From positions 434,001-498,000 of the forward strand of contig CAVPKH010000001.1 of NCBI GenBank assembly GCA_963705635.1: DNA of 64,000 nt, read 5' to 3'. The translations under genes were made by a program, and so were the position numbers. Each line of letters begins with the position of its first letter. Position 1 is the first letter of the stretch. The notes under the pieces were generated by a model. That model was not told where the DNA came from. It did not search any database and was given only the letters and a program-made list of their open reading frames with translations. This stretch comes from VRUE01 sp963705635 (GTDB lineage Bacteria; Actinomycetota; Thermoleophilia; Solirubrobacterales; 70-9). Below are positions 1 to 8,246 of the stretch, piece by piece.

Positions 1-929
1 GAGAAGGCAGCGCCCATCGCCAGGGCGCCGGCGAGGGCGACGGGGAGGCTGTGGGCGAGGCCGATCGTGGTCAGTCCGGCGGCCTCGACCAGCGCCGCGA
101 CGATCGCCACGCGGACGGGGCCGACGCGGTCGGGCAGGTCGCCGCCGACCAGGCGGGTCAGCACCACCATCGTCGCGAAGGCGCCGAAAACGGTGGCGCC
201 GTGGCCGACGCCGCGGGAGTCGAGGTGCAGGACGACGAAAGCGGCGACCGTCGCGTAGCCGATCGAGGCGAGGGCGAGGGCGGCGCCGGGGCGGATCGCC
301 TCGCGCTCGATCAGCGGGTGGTCCTCCTCCTCGGCGAGCGGCGCCGGGTGGAAGGGGTCCGGCAGGCGGGTCGCGATCAGCGCGCCGAGCAGGGGGGCGG
401 CGCCGGCGAAGATCCAGACCGCCGTGTAGCTGGAGGCGTGCAGGATCAGCTCGCCGATCAGCGGCCCGATGCTGAGCCCGGCCCAGACCGAGAGGCCGTA
501 GAGGCCGATTACCCGTCCGCGCCGGTCGGGCGGGGCGAGGTCGACGACCCAGGCGGAGCTGGCGGTGAACACCGTTCCCTCGCCGGCGCCGAGCACCAGC
601 CGCGCCGCGACCAGGCCGGGCACGCCCAGTGGCAGCAGGTACATGAAGCCGCCGAGCGCGACCAGGATCGAGCCGAGCAGCACGGTCGGCTTGCGGCCGC
701 GATGGTCGGCGAGGCGGCCGGCAAAAGGGCGCAGCAGCAGGCCGGTGATCGCGTAGGAGCCGATCACCACGCCGACCGCGATGTTGCCCGCGCCCAGTGG
801 GCCATGCACGAAGCGGGGGATCACCGGCAGCACCGCGCCAACCGCGACCAGGCCGCAAAAGGTGACCGCGAAGACGCCGGCAAAGGCGATCCCCGGGCGG
901 GAGACGGGCGCCACTGCCTCCTCGCTCAC
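1..929 (-). CDS. MFS transporter (3' part beyond window)
   Basis: Read on the minus strand from a GTG at 929, the frame is open to the window edge, giving at least 309 residues of a polytopic membrane protein. Near residue 70 it has the MFS motif A (GRLADHRGRKP), after two hydrophobic helices that include PVIPRF, as in 12-helix drug/proton antiporters. A charged loop (PLAEEEDHPLIERE) near the middle fits the cytoplasmic loop between helices 6 and 7. The start overlaps the stop of the upstream HAD gene by four bases (GTGA), so the two are probably translationally coupled. Substrate unknown. The C-terminus is missing because of the window edge. Confidence 0.85.
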   Translation of the reverse strand, partial: MSEEAVAPVSRPGIAFAGVFAVTFCGLVAVGAVLPVIPRFVHGPLGAGNIAVGVVIGSYAITGLLLRPFAGRLADHRGRKPTVLLGSILVALGGFMYLLPLGVPGLVAARLVLGAGEGTVFTASSAWVVDLAPPDRRGRVIGLYGLSVWAGLSIGPLIGELILHASSYTAVWIFAGAAPLLGALIATRLPDPFHPAPLAEEEDHPLIEREAIRPGAALALASIGYATVAAFVVLHLDSRGVGHGATVFGAFATMVVLTRLVGGDLPDRVGPVRVAIVAALVEAAGLTTIGLAHSLPVALAGALAMGAAF

Positions 930-1711
930 CGCAGCAGGCCGGAGAGGTCGTCGAGCACGTGGTCGGGTGCCGGCTCGGCGCGCGCGGCCTCCTCGCGCGA
1001 GCAGGCGCCGCTGAGGACGAGGATCGTTGCCAGGCCGGCGCGGCGGCCGCCCTCGATGTCGGAGGCGATCCGGTCGCCGACCATCGCCACCCGCTCAGCG
1101 CCCGCGATCAGCGCCCGCGCCTGCTCGAAGAGGTGGCGCTCGGGCTTGCCGCCGATCTCGGCGGTTTTCCCAGACGCGGTCTCGACCGCGGCCAGGGTCG
1201 CGCCGGTCCCGGGCCAGGCTCCCCCCGGCATCGGCAGGGTCGGATCCCGACTCGTGCCGAAAAGGGGCGCGCCGTTTCGCAAGGCGAAGGTCGCGGTGAG
1301 CAGCTCCGCGTAGTCGAACTCACGGTGGCCCGAGACGACGACTGCGCCGGCGTGCTGCGCAGCCTCGCCTTCCAGCAGGGTCAGGCCGGCGGCAGCCACC
1401 GTCTGCTTGAACCCCGTTGCCCCGATTACGAAGGCAGTTCCCCCGGCTCCCACACGCTCGGCCGCCAGCCCAGCCGTCGCCGCGCCCGCGGTCACGACCC
1501 GGTCGTCGGCCGCCGGGATACCGGCCTCACGCAGGTACGCCGCATACGCCGCAGGCTGGCGCACCGAGTTATTGGTGACGAAGACGATCTCCTTGCCCCC
1601 CTCGATCAGGGCCCGCAGCGCCTCCGCCGCCCCGGGGACGGGCTCGCGACCGATCCAGACCACCCCGTCGAGGTCGACCAGGAACCCATCGAATTGCTGC
1701 GCCAGCGCCAT
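926..1711 (-). CDS. HAD-superfamily phosphatase, NagD/glycerol-3-phosphate phosphatase-like
   Basis: A 261-residue protein. Motif I is DLDGVVWIG near the N-terminus (nucleophile Asp and acid/base Asp). FVTNNS supplies motif II, and the late block MVGDRIASDIEGGRRAG supplies the Mg-binding acidic motif. This layout is typical of the IIA cap family (NagD, 4-nitrophenyl-phosphatase, phosphoglycolate or glycerol-3-phosphate phosphatases). The ATG at 1711 was chosen because the HAD fold begins directly after it and a G-rich stretch precedes it; the longer open frame runs antisense to the ABC gene and is not credible. It overlaps the downstream MFS start by 4 nt. The physiological substrate cannot be read from sequence. 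Confidence 0.88.
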   Translation of the reverse strand: MALAQQFDGFLVDLDGVVWIGREPVPGAAEALRALIEGGKEIVFVTNNSVRQPAAYAAYLREAGIPAADDRVVTAGAATAGLAAERVGAGGTAFVIGATGFKQTVAAAGLTLLEGEAAQHAGAVVVSGHREFDYAELLTATFALRNGAPLFGTSRDPTLPMPGGAWPGTGATLAAVETASGKTAEIGGKPERHLFEQARALIAGAERVAMVGDRIASDIEGGRRAGLATILVLSGACSREEAARAEPAPDHVLDDLSGLLR

Positions 1712-1867
1712 CACCCCCAGGCTATTAGGGCCCATTCCGGTAGGGGTGGAACGTCCTGTGCTTTTCGCCGATTCCCAGCGCCGCCAGCAAACGCGTCTCG
1801 ACCGAAAAGTTAAGTGGAGCATCTGCCGGAATAGGCTGCGACCAATCGGGTAGATACGGTCCGCTCC

Positions 1868-2602
1868 ATGAATATCTCCAACGGGCAGGTAGTGCAGGCC
1901 AGCGGTGTGTCCCGCCGCTACGGTGAGGGTGCGGCGGCCGTCGACGCGCTGGTCGACGTCAGCACCGGCTTCGAGCGCGGGCGGTTCACCGCGATCATGG
2001 GTCCCTCGGGCTCGGGCAAGTCGACCCTGATGCACATCCTCGCTGGGCTCGACAAGCCGACCTCCGGCACGGTCGTCCTCGACGGCGACGAGATCACCAA
2101 GCTCGATGACGGCGAGCTGACCAAGCTGCGCCGCGACAAGCTTGGTTTCGTCTTCCAGTTCTTCAACCTGCTGCCTGTCCTCACCGCCGAGGAGAACCTC
2201 GTGCTGCCGCTCTCGATCGCCGGTCGCAAGCCCGACAAGCAGTGGCTCGACCAGCTGGTCCACACGGTCGGCCTCGAGGATCGCCGTACCCACCGGCCCG
2301 CGGAGCTCTCCGGGGGCCAGCAGCAGCGCGTCGCCGTCGCCCGCGCCCTGGTCTCCAAACCGGCCGTCGTTTTCGCCGACGAGCCGACCGGCAACCTCGA
2401 CTCGAAAGCCAGCGCCGACGTGCTGCGGCTGCTGCGCCAGTCCGTCGACGAGTTCGGCCAGACGGTGATCATGGTCACCCACGATCCCGCCGCCGCCGCC
2501 CACGCCGACCGCTTGATCACGCTGCGCGACGGCAAGCTCGCCCACGACGACCGTCCCGGCTCGGCCGACGAGGTAATCGAGCTGATGAAGCAGATTGACT
2601 AG
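1868..2602 (+). CDS. ABC transporter ATP-binding protein, MacB/LolD type
   Basis: A 244-residue nucleotide-binding subunit. Walker A GPSGSGKST is at residues 45-53, the Q-loop lies in VFQFFNLLP, the signature LSGGQQQRVAVARAL is near residue 150, and Walker B VVFADEPTGNLD and the H-loop (MVTHDP) follow. The GNLDS after Walker B and the FQFFNLLP block are typical of the MacB/LolD/FtsE family, which drives mechanotransmission exporters rather than classical import. The stop overlaps the TTG start of the permease by 8 nt, so the two form one translationally coupled exporter. No substrate-specific neighbour is present. Confidence 0.93.
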   Translation: MNISNGQVVQASGVSRRYGEGAAAVDALVDVSTGFERGRFTAIMGPSGSGKSTLMHILAGLDKPTSGTVVLDGDEITKLDDGELTKLRRDKLGFVFQFFNLLPVLTAEENLVLPLSIAGRKPDKQWLDQLVHTVGLEDRRTHRPAELSGGQQQRVAVARALVSKPAVVFADEPTGNLDSKASADVLRLLRQSVDEFGQTVIMVTHDPAAAAHADRLITLRDGKLAHDDRPGSADEVIELMKQID

Positions 2603-5144
2603 CCTCGCCCTCAAGAGCCTCTGGGCGCGCAAGTTCCGCGCTGCGGCGACGATCTTCGCGGTCATGATCGGCGTCGCCTTCGTCGCCGGCTCCTACATCC
2701 TCACCGACACGATCTTCGCCGCTTTTGACGAGATCTTCAGCGAGTCGCTGCAGGGGACCAGCGTCGTCGTCACCGCCAAGAACCCGGTCGAACAGGACAA
2801 CGGCGAAATACCGACGATCTCCGCCTCGCTGCTGCCGCGGGTGCAGAAGACGGTGGGGGTGAAGGTGGCGGCCGGGGCGATCTTCACCCCGGGCGGTTTC
2901 TTCGATTCGAAGGGCGACAAGATCGGCAACAAATTCGCCCCCAAGTTCATCTCCTCGACGCTGCCCGGGCAGCTCGAGTCGCTCACCTACCTCGAAGGCC
3001 GCAGGCCGCGTGGGCCGACCGAAGCCTCGATCGACAAGGCGGCCGCCGAAAGCTCTGACCTCGAGCTCGGCGAACGGATCAGGCTCGTCGGCCAGGGCAG
3101 CGCCCGCTCTTTCCGCCTGGTCGGGTTCACCCGCCTCGGCGGCGCTTCCTTCGGCGGCGCCAGCATCGCCCAGGTGACGCTGCCGGTGGCGCAGCGCCTC
3201 ACCCACAAGGTCGGCCGCTTCGACCAGATCTCGGTGGCCGCCGCGGACGGAGTCTCGGCGGATGCGCTGAAGCAGCGGATCGAGCGCAAGATGCCCGCTG
3301 GGGTCAAGGTCGAGACCGCCAAGGAAAACGCCGATCGCGGCTCTGAAGAAGTCCGTGACGGCCTCGGGTTCCTCACCACCGTGCTGCTGGTCTTTGCCTT
3401 CATCGCCGTTTTCGTCGGTGCCTTCCTGATCTTCAACACCTTCTCGATCACGGTCGCCCAGCGAGTGACCGAGTTCGGGATGCTGCGTACGCTCGGCGCC
3501 TCCCGTCCCCAGATCCTCACCACGGTCGTGGTCGAGGCGGTGGCGGTTGGCCTGGTGGGGGCGCTGGTTGGGATCGCCGGCGGCTTCCTCATCGCCACGG
3601 TCCTGAACGCGCTCTTCGTGGCAATCGGGATTGATCTGCCGACCACCAGCCTGGTCTTGAAGGAGCGGACCGTCGTCGCTTCGCTGGCGGTTGGGATCGT
3701 CGTCACCTTGGTCTCCTCGCTGGTCCCCGCGCTGCGCTCGACCCGAGTGCCACCGATCGCCGCCCTTCATGCTTTTACGGCGCCCTCGAGCCGGCGCCGT
3801 CGCCTCGTCTACGCCGTGCTTTCGGTCCTGCTCGGGCTCGTCGGCCTGGCAATGGTCTTGGCCGGCCTTTTCGGCAACGCCGACGCCGGCGCGGCCGCCG
3901 GGCTGATGGGCGGCGGCGCGGTCGTGATCATCCTCGGGGTATCGCTCTTCAGCCCCCGCTTGGTGCCGCTGCTCGCCACCCTTGCGGGGTGGCCGCTGGA
4001 ACGCCTGCGGCGCTTGATCGGTCGGCTGGCGCGGGAGAACGCCCAGCGCAACCCGAGCCGCACCGCGGTCACCGCGGCGGCGCTGATGATCGGCCTCGCC
4101 CTGGTCACCTTCGTCACCGTCTTCGCCGCCGGGCTGAAGAGCTCGGTGGCCCAGGTCGTCGATGAGAACTTCGCCGGCGGTCTGGTGATCCAGAACAGCG
4201 ATGGCTTCTCTCCCATCCCGAACGGGACCGCTGCCGCTGCCGCCAAGGTACCCGGCGTAGCGCTCGTCTCGACGATCCGCTCGACCCAGGCGAAGCTGGT
4301 CGGCAGCGGCGCCGGGGCAGGGGTTTCCGCGCCCACGCCGGACATCGAACGCACGGTCGAGGTCGAATGGAAGGTGGGTGGGCCGGCAGTGCTGCGCAGG
4401 CTCTCCGACGGGCAGGCGATCCTCTCCGATTCCTTTGCCTCCGAACACGGACTCGAGGTTGGCGATCATTTCCGCCTGCTCAGCCAGACCCGGCGGCGAC
4501 CGACCTTCGAGGTCGTCGGCGAGTTCTCCTCCAAGCTCGGCGTCTTCGGCAGCGTCCTGATCACCCAGGCCGCCCTCGCCCGTGATTTCGACCAGACCCA
4601 GAACACGGTCGATTTCGTCAAGACCGCTCCGCAAGCCGATGCCGCCGCGGTGCAGGCGGCGCTGACGAAGGTGGTCGAAGTCGCTTTCCCGACCGCCGAA
4701 GTGCTGAACCAGCAGGAACTGAAGGAAACCAGAGAAGACCAGGTCCAAGGACTCGTCAACCTGTTTTACGCGCTGCTGGCGCTGGCGATCCTGATCTCGC
4801 TCTTTGGCGTTGCCAACACGCTGGCGCTGTCGATCCACGAGCGCACGCGGGAGCTGGGGATGCTGCGCGCGATCGGAATGTCGCGCCGTCAGGTCAGGTC
4901 GATGATCCGCTATGAGGCCGTGATCACGGCCCTGATCGGAGCGATCCTCGGCATGGTCCTCGGCGTGATCTTCGCCTTCCTGATTGCCCAGCCGCTCAAG
5001 GACGAAGGCTTCACCCTCTCCTACCCGGTTGGGTCGCTGATCTTCATCCTCGTTTTGGCCGGCCTGCTCGGTGTGGTGGCGGCGATCCCGCCGGCTCGGC
5101 GCGCCTCGCGCCTCGACGTGCTCGAGTCCCTCCAGTACGAGTGA
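2595..5144 (+). CDS. ABC transporter permease with two FtsX/MacB units
   Basis: An 849-residue membrane protein starting at TTG 2595, which overlaps the ATPase stop. It has an N-terminal helix (about 12-34), an extracytoplasmic MacB-like core, then an FtsX block of three helices (about 255-400) carrying TEFGMLRTLGAS. A second extracytoplasmic domain and a second FtsX block follow (about 720-845) with the matching cytoplasmic motif RELGMLRAIGMS. Fused double-FtsX permeases of 800-850 residues are common in Actinobacteria and pair with MacB-type ATPases; they export lipids, peptides or lipoproteins. The stop codon lies in the left arm of a palindrome shared with the converging csoR gene. Confidence 0.92.
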   Translation: MTSLALKSLWARKFRAAATIFAVMIGVAFVAGSYILTDTIFAAFDEIFSESLQGTSVVVTAKNPVEQDNGEIPTISASLLPRVQKTVGVKVAAGAIFTPGGFFDSKGDKIGNKFAPKFISSTLPGQLESLTYLEGRRPRGPTEASIDKAAAESSDLELGERIRLVGQGSARSFRLVGFTRLGGASFGGASIAQVTLPVAQRLTHKVGRFDQISVAAADGVSADALKQRIERKMPAGVKVETAKENADRGSEEVRDGLGFLTTVLLVFAFIAVFVGAFLIFNTFSITVAQRVTEFGMLRTLGASRPQILTTVVVEAVAVGLVGALVGIAGGFLIATVLNALFVAIGIDLPTTSLVLKERTVVASLAVGIVVTLVSSLVPALRSTRVPPIAALHAFTAPSSRRRRLVYAVLSVLLGLVGLAMVLAGLFGNADAGAAAGLMGGGAVVIILGVSLFSPRLVPLLATLAGWPLERLRRLIGRLARENAQRNPSRTAVTAAALMIGLALVTFVTVFAAGLKSSVAQVVDENFAGGLVIQNSDGFSPIPNGTAAAAAKVPGVALVSTIRSTQAKLVGSGAGAGVSAPTPDIERTVEVEWKVGGPAVLRRLSDGQAILSDSFASEHGLEVGDHFRLLSQTRRRPTFEVVGEFSSKLGVFGSVLITQAALARDFDQTQNTVDFVKTAPQADAAAVQAALTKVVEVAFPTAEVLNQQELKETREDQVQGLVNLFYALLALAILISLFGVANTLALSIHERTRELGMLRAIGMSRRQVRSMIRYEAVITALIGAILGMVLGVIFAFLIAQPLKDEGFTLSYPVGSLIFILVLAGLLGVVAAIPPARRASRLDVLESLQYE

Positions 5145-5246
5145 TCGGGCGATGCGGACGGCGCATATCGGCGTCCTCGGTCGCTCGCGTGCAGTGCACG
5201 CCACGCTCCCTGCGTCCTTGATCTGCTTGTCCGTATCGCCCGATCA
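5142..5246. repeat. Mirror palindrome joining two gene ends, with conserved core (copy 1)
   Basis: The left arm 5142-5159 and right arm 5229-5246 are inverted copies with one mismatch in 18. The left arm starts with the TGA stop of the ABC permease; the right arm ends in the TGA stop of csoR read on the other strand. The interior holds a 45-nt block at 5173-5217 that reappears almost unchanged at 53082-53127, also between convergent genes and also inside mirror arms of unrelated sequence. The simplest function is a bidirectional transcription terminator, but a conserved loop with locus-specific arms suggests a defined element. Confidence 0.8.
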
Positions 5247-5534
5247 GCGGCGCAAGAGTCTTTTGACAGCCGCCATTAGCTCTTCGGTGCGCTCTTCTTG
5301 CTCTTCCGCCTTGGCACCCACCACGCAATGGGCAGCGTGGTCGCTGAGCAGCTCCAGGGCGACCTTGTCGAGGGCGGCCTGGATCGCGGTCACCTGGGTG
5401 ACGACGTCGATGCAGTAGCGGTTCCCCTCGACCATCCGCTCGACCCCGCGCACCTGCCCCTCGATCCGTCGCAGGCGCTTCAGCACCGCCTCGCGGTTCT
5501 CGCTGTAGCCGTGGATCGTCTCGTCGGCAGTCAT
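5244..5534 (-). CDS. csoR: CsoR/RcnR-family metal-sensing repressor (Cu-type ligands)
   Basis: A 96-residue all-helical DUF156 protein (RRIEGQVRGVERM near the N-terminus is the family hallmark). The Cu(I)-sensing triad is present in CsoR spacing: Cys41, His66 and Cys70 (YCID, then DHAAHC). This favours copper sensing over the formaldehyde (FrmR) or persulfide (CstR) types. The start at ATG 5534 gives a full-length protein; it lacks a good Shine-Dalgarno. A perfect CsoR-style operator lies 21-37 nt upstream, which implies autoregulation. No CopA ATPase, copper chaperone or multicopper oxidase is adjacent, so its other targets must lie elsewhere. The stop is embedded in the mirror palindrome. 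Confidence 0.9.
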   Translation of the reverse strand: MTADETIHGYSENREAVLKRLRRIEGQVRGVERMVEGNRYCIDVVTQVTAIQAALDKVALELLSDHAAHCVVGAKAEEQEERTEELMAAVKRLLRR

Positions 5535-5554
5535 CGGGAGCGGCCAAGTATGGC

Positions 5555-5571
5555 ATACCCCCTAGGGGTAT
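5555..5571. promoter_or_regulatory. CsoR operator, perfect 7+3+7 palindrome
   Basis: ATACCCCCTAGGGGTAT is a perfect inverted repeat with a CTA centre. It lies in the 37-nt gap between the esterase stop and the csoR start and matches the known CsoR operator style of TACCC and GGGTA half-sites. Its position immediately upstream of csoR supports direct autorepression. Confidence 0.85.
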
Positions 5572-6663
5572 TTAGACGAAAGCGGCAGCAGCCGTTTGGG
5601 CCGGCGCCAACCCGAGGCCCATGCGCAGCGCGCCGGCGACCTCGAGCATCGCGCTGCGAGCACTGGGGCAGATCGCGGTCAGGTTGGCGAAGCCGTGGAT
5701 CAGCTCGGGATAGCGCCGCAGCACGACCCGCACCCCTGCCTCGCGCATCCGGGTCGCGTAGATCTCCCCCTCGTCGCGCAGCGGGTCGAAGCCCGCCGTA
5801 GTCACGAATGCGGGGGCCAGGCCCGAGAGGTCGTCCGCTCGCATCATCGAGATCCGCCGATCGCCCGGTTCGCAGCCGTTGGGTATGTAGTGGCCTTCGA
5901 ACCAGTCCATGTCGTTGCGCGTCAGCAGGAAGCCCTCGGCGAACGTATCCCTCGAGGCATGGCCGCCGACGGAATCGGTGACGGGATAGAGCAATAGCTG
6001 CATCGCCGGCTGCGCAGCGCCGCCGTCGCGCGCCAGCAGGCAGACCGCGGCGGAGAGGTTGCCGCCGGCGCTGTCGCCGCCGACGGCGATCCGGGACGGG
6101 TCGGCGCCAAGCTCCGCGGCGTTCTCGGCAGCCCAGGAAAAGGCGGCGAAGGCGTCTTCGACCGGGGCCGGGAAGGGGTCCTCGGGGGCCAGCCGGTAGT
6201 CGACCGAGAGCACCCGGCAGCCGCTGTGCTCGGCGAGGAAGCGGCAGAGTCCGTCGTGGGTCTCGAGGTCGCCGATTACCCAGCCGCCACCGTGGAAATA
6301 GACGAGCAGCGGTTGCGGGGGATGGGGCGCGCCGAGCGCCACGTAGAGCCGGGCTGGAATCGTGCCGGCCGGTCCCGGGATCGCCACGCTCTCGGCCCGC
6401 GCCATCGGCCGCGGCGGCCCGCAGACCACCGGCACCCCTTCGAGGTTCTCGGCCCGGGCCTGCTCGACCGTCCGCCCTTCGACCAGAGAGGTCTCGCCGG
6501 AGAGCTTCGCCAGCTGCAGCAGCGTGTGGATGTCGGCAGCGAGCTCCTGGCCGTCGAGTCGAGGCGGTTGCCCGAAGAGCACTCGCTGCAGGCGTGGCGA
6601 AAGCCCGCAGAGCCTGCGAACGAGTCGGTGCTCGGCGCGGGGGGGCAGGCGGGGTGGGGCCAT
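5572..6663 (-). CDS. Alpha/beta hydrolase, HSL-family esterase/lipase
   Basis: A 363-residue hydrolase of the hormone-sensitive-lipase family. The oxyanion-hole motif HGGG is at 124-127, the nucleophile elbow GGDSAGG has Ser198, the acid Asp is in AGFDPLRDEG and the base His in ELIHGF. The cap region and the VDYRLAPE block are also typical. These enzymes hydrolyse short to medium acyl esters in the cytoplasm; the substrate is unknown. It is divergent from the P450 gene (starts about 83 nt apart), and csoR follows 37 nt downstream behind the CsoR operator, so csoR may also receive read-through from this gene. Confidence 0.92.
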   Translation of the reverse strand: MAPPRLPPRAEHRLVRRLCGLSPRLQRVLFGQPPRLDGQELAADIHTLLQLAKLSGETSLVEGRTVEQARAENLEGVPVVCGPPRPMARAESVAIPGPAGTIPARLYVALGAPHPPQPLLVYFHGGGWVIGDLETHDGLCRFLAEHSGCRVLSVDYRLAPEDPFPAPVEDAFAAFSWAAENAAELGADPSRIAVGGDSAGGNLSAAVCLLARDGGAAQPAMQLLLYPVTDSVGGHASRDTFAEGFLLTRNDMDWFEGHYIPNGCEPGDRRISMMRADDLSGLAPAFVTTAGFDPLRDEGEIYATRMREAGVRVVLRRYPELIHGFANLTAICPSARSAMLEVAGALRMGLGLAPAQTAAAAFV

Positions 6664-6745
6664 CGGTCGTCAGGCTACGGCATCGCGGGTGATGAATCTC
6701 ACACGTGGGTTCCCCGCGGGGGCTAGCCTGACGGGAGGAGGCACG

Positions 6746-8092
6746 ATGGAGGCAGCGACGACAACCGCTCCGCCGCCGGCAAGCCGGCCGCTGGTGCGAG
6801 GGCTGCCTCCCAGCCCGCCGCTGCCGAAGCCACTGCAGACCGCAGTCTGGTCGCGCCAGGCCAGGCGCATGCTCTACGCCTGCCAGGACCGCTACGGCGA
6901 CATGTTCACGATCCGCGTCGCCTACGAAGGCACCTGGGTGATGCTGGCCGATCCGGAGGCGATCAAGCAGGTCTTCACCGGCGATCCGCGGATCTTCCAC
7001 GCCGGCGAGGGCAACGAAATCCTCGCCCCGCTGCTTGGCCGCAACTCACTGCTCGTGCTCGACGAGAAGCGTCACATGAGCCAGCGCAAGCTGCTGCTGC
7101 CGCCCTTCCACGGCAGCCGCATGCAGGGCTACGGCAAGACGATGGCCGAGATCGCCGAGCGCGAGATCGAGAGCTGGCCCACCGGCGCCCCGTACAAGCT
7201 GCGGCCGCGGATGCAGGCGCTGACGCTGGAGATCATCCTGCGCACCGTCTTCGGCGTCGGCGCGGCCGAGGTCGGCAAGCTGGCCGAGCTGCGCGAGGCG
7301 CTGCGCGAGTTCCTCGACCTGACCACGAACCCCCGTTTCCTCGCCCCGCTGCTGATCGTCGGCCCCAAGCGAATCCGCGGGGTCGCCGCTTTCCGCAAGC
7401 GGATCGAGCGCGTCGACGAGCTGATCTACCGCGAGATCGCCGAGCGCCGCCGCGCCGACGACATCGCCGAGCGCGATGACGTGCTCTCGCTGCTGGTCGG
7501 CGCCCACCACGAGGACAGCAGCCCGATGAGCGACGAGGAGATCCGCGACGAGCTGCTCACCCTGCTCGTCGCCGGCCACGAGACGACCGCCACCTCACTG
7601 GCCTGGGCGGTGGAGCGGCTCGTCCGTCACCCCGAGAAGCTGGAGCGGCTGCGCGCCGAGGTCGCCGAGGGCCGCGAGGAGTACCTGACGGCGACGATCC
7701 AGGAGACGCTGCGCCTGCGCCCGGTGATCTCGATCGTCCTGCGCCGCCTCACCGAGCCGGTTGAGATCGGCGGCTTCGAGCTGCCGGCCGGCGTCTCGGT
7801 GGCGCCCTGCGTCTACCTCGTCCACCGCAATCCCGAGATCTACCCCGAGCCCGAGCGCTTCCTCCCCGAGCGCTTCCTCGAGACCCCGCCCGGCACCTAC
7901 ACCTGGATCCCCTTCGGCGGCGGCGTCCGTCGCTGCCTCGGCGCCTCCTTCGCCCAGTTCGAGATGGCCGTGGTCCTCAAGGAGCTGGTCAAGCGCCACC
8001 AGATCCGCCCGGCCAAACCGAAGTCCGAGCAGGTCTTCCGCCGCGCGATAACCGAGACCCCGCGCCACGACGCCGAAGTGATCCTCAGCTGA
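6746..8092 (+). CDS. Cytochrome P450
   Basis: A 448-residue P450 starting at ATG 6746, behind a strong ribosome-binding site (GGGAGGAGG at 6733-6741); longer readings upstream are antisense to the esterase. The I-helix oxygen-activation motif AGHETT is at 276-281, the K-helix ExxR is E320-R323 (ETLR), and the haem loop FGGGVRRCLG has Cys397 as axial ligand. It has no N-terminal membrane anchor, so it is probably a soluble class I enzyme needing a separate ferredoxin and reductase, neither of which is adjacent. The loop and proline-rich N-terminus resemble the fatty-acid/terpene hydroxylase group (CYP110-like), but substrate is not assignable. Confidence 0.95.
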   Translation: MEAATTTAPPPASRPLVRGLPPSPPLPKPLQTAVWSRQARRMLYACQDRYGDMFTIRVAYEGTWVMLADPEAIKQVFTGDPRIFHAGEGNEILAPLLGRNSLLVLDEKRHMSQRKLLLPPFHGSRMQGYGKTMAEIAEREIESWPTGAPYKLRPRMQALTLEIILRTVFGVGAAEVGKLAELREALREFLDLTTNPRFLAPLLIVGPKRIRGVAAFRKRIERVDELIYREIAERRRADDIAERDDVLSLLVGAHHEDSSPMSDEEIRDELLTLLVAGHETTATSLAWAVERLVRHPEKLERLRAEVAEGREEYLTATIQETLRLRPVISIVLRRLTEPVEIGGFELPAGVSVAPCVYLVHRNPEIYPEPERFLPERFLETPPGTYTWIPFGGGVRRCLGASFAQFEMAVVLKELVKRHQIRPAKPKSEQVFRRAITETPRHDAEVILS

Positions 8093-8141
8093 TCCTCAGT
8101 CAGTTAGCCGAGCGGCCCTGAGGTCGCAGAGCCAAGCGAAT

Positions 8142-8246
8142 CTGAGGGTGTAGGACCAAGCGGGGGAGTGCAGCGGCGAAGCGACAGTGCTCTGCACGGC
8201 GCGCAGCCGCGGGTGCTCCCCCGCGCAGTGTGTCCTACGCCCTCAG
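8142..8246. terminator. Nested convergent terminator between P450 and nrdJ
   Basis: Outer arms TGAGGGTGTAGGA (8143-8155) and TCCTACGCCCTCA (8233-8245) pair with one wobble or mismatch. The right arm contains the nrdJ stop codon. An inner perfect stem GCGGGGGAG/CTCCCCCGC lies inside, with a further TGCAG-type stem. The layout resembles the elements at 5142 and 53052 but the core differs. No T-tract is present. Confidence 0.65.

Noticed and set aside
51..1313. Long plus-strand frames opposite the MFS and HAD genes
   Set aside because: They are GC-rich antisense shadows with Arg/Ala/Gly-heavy composition and no domain.
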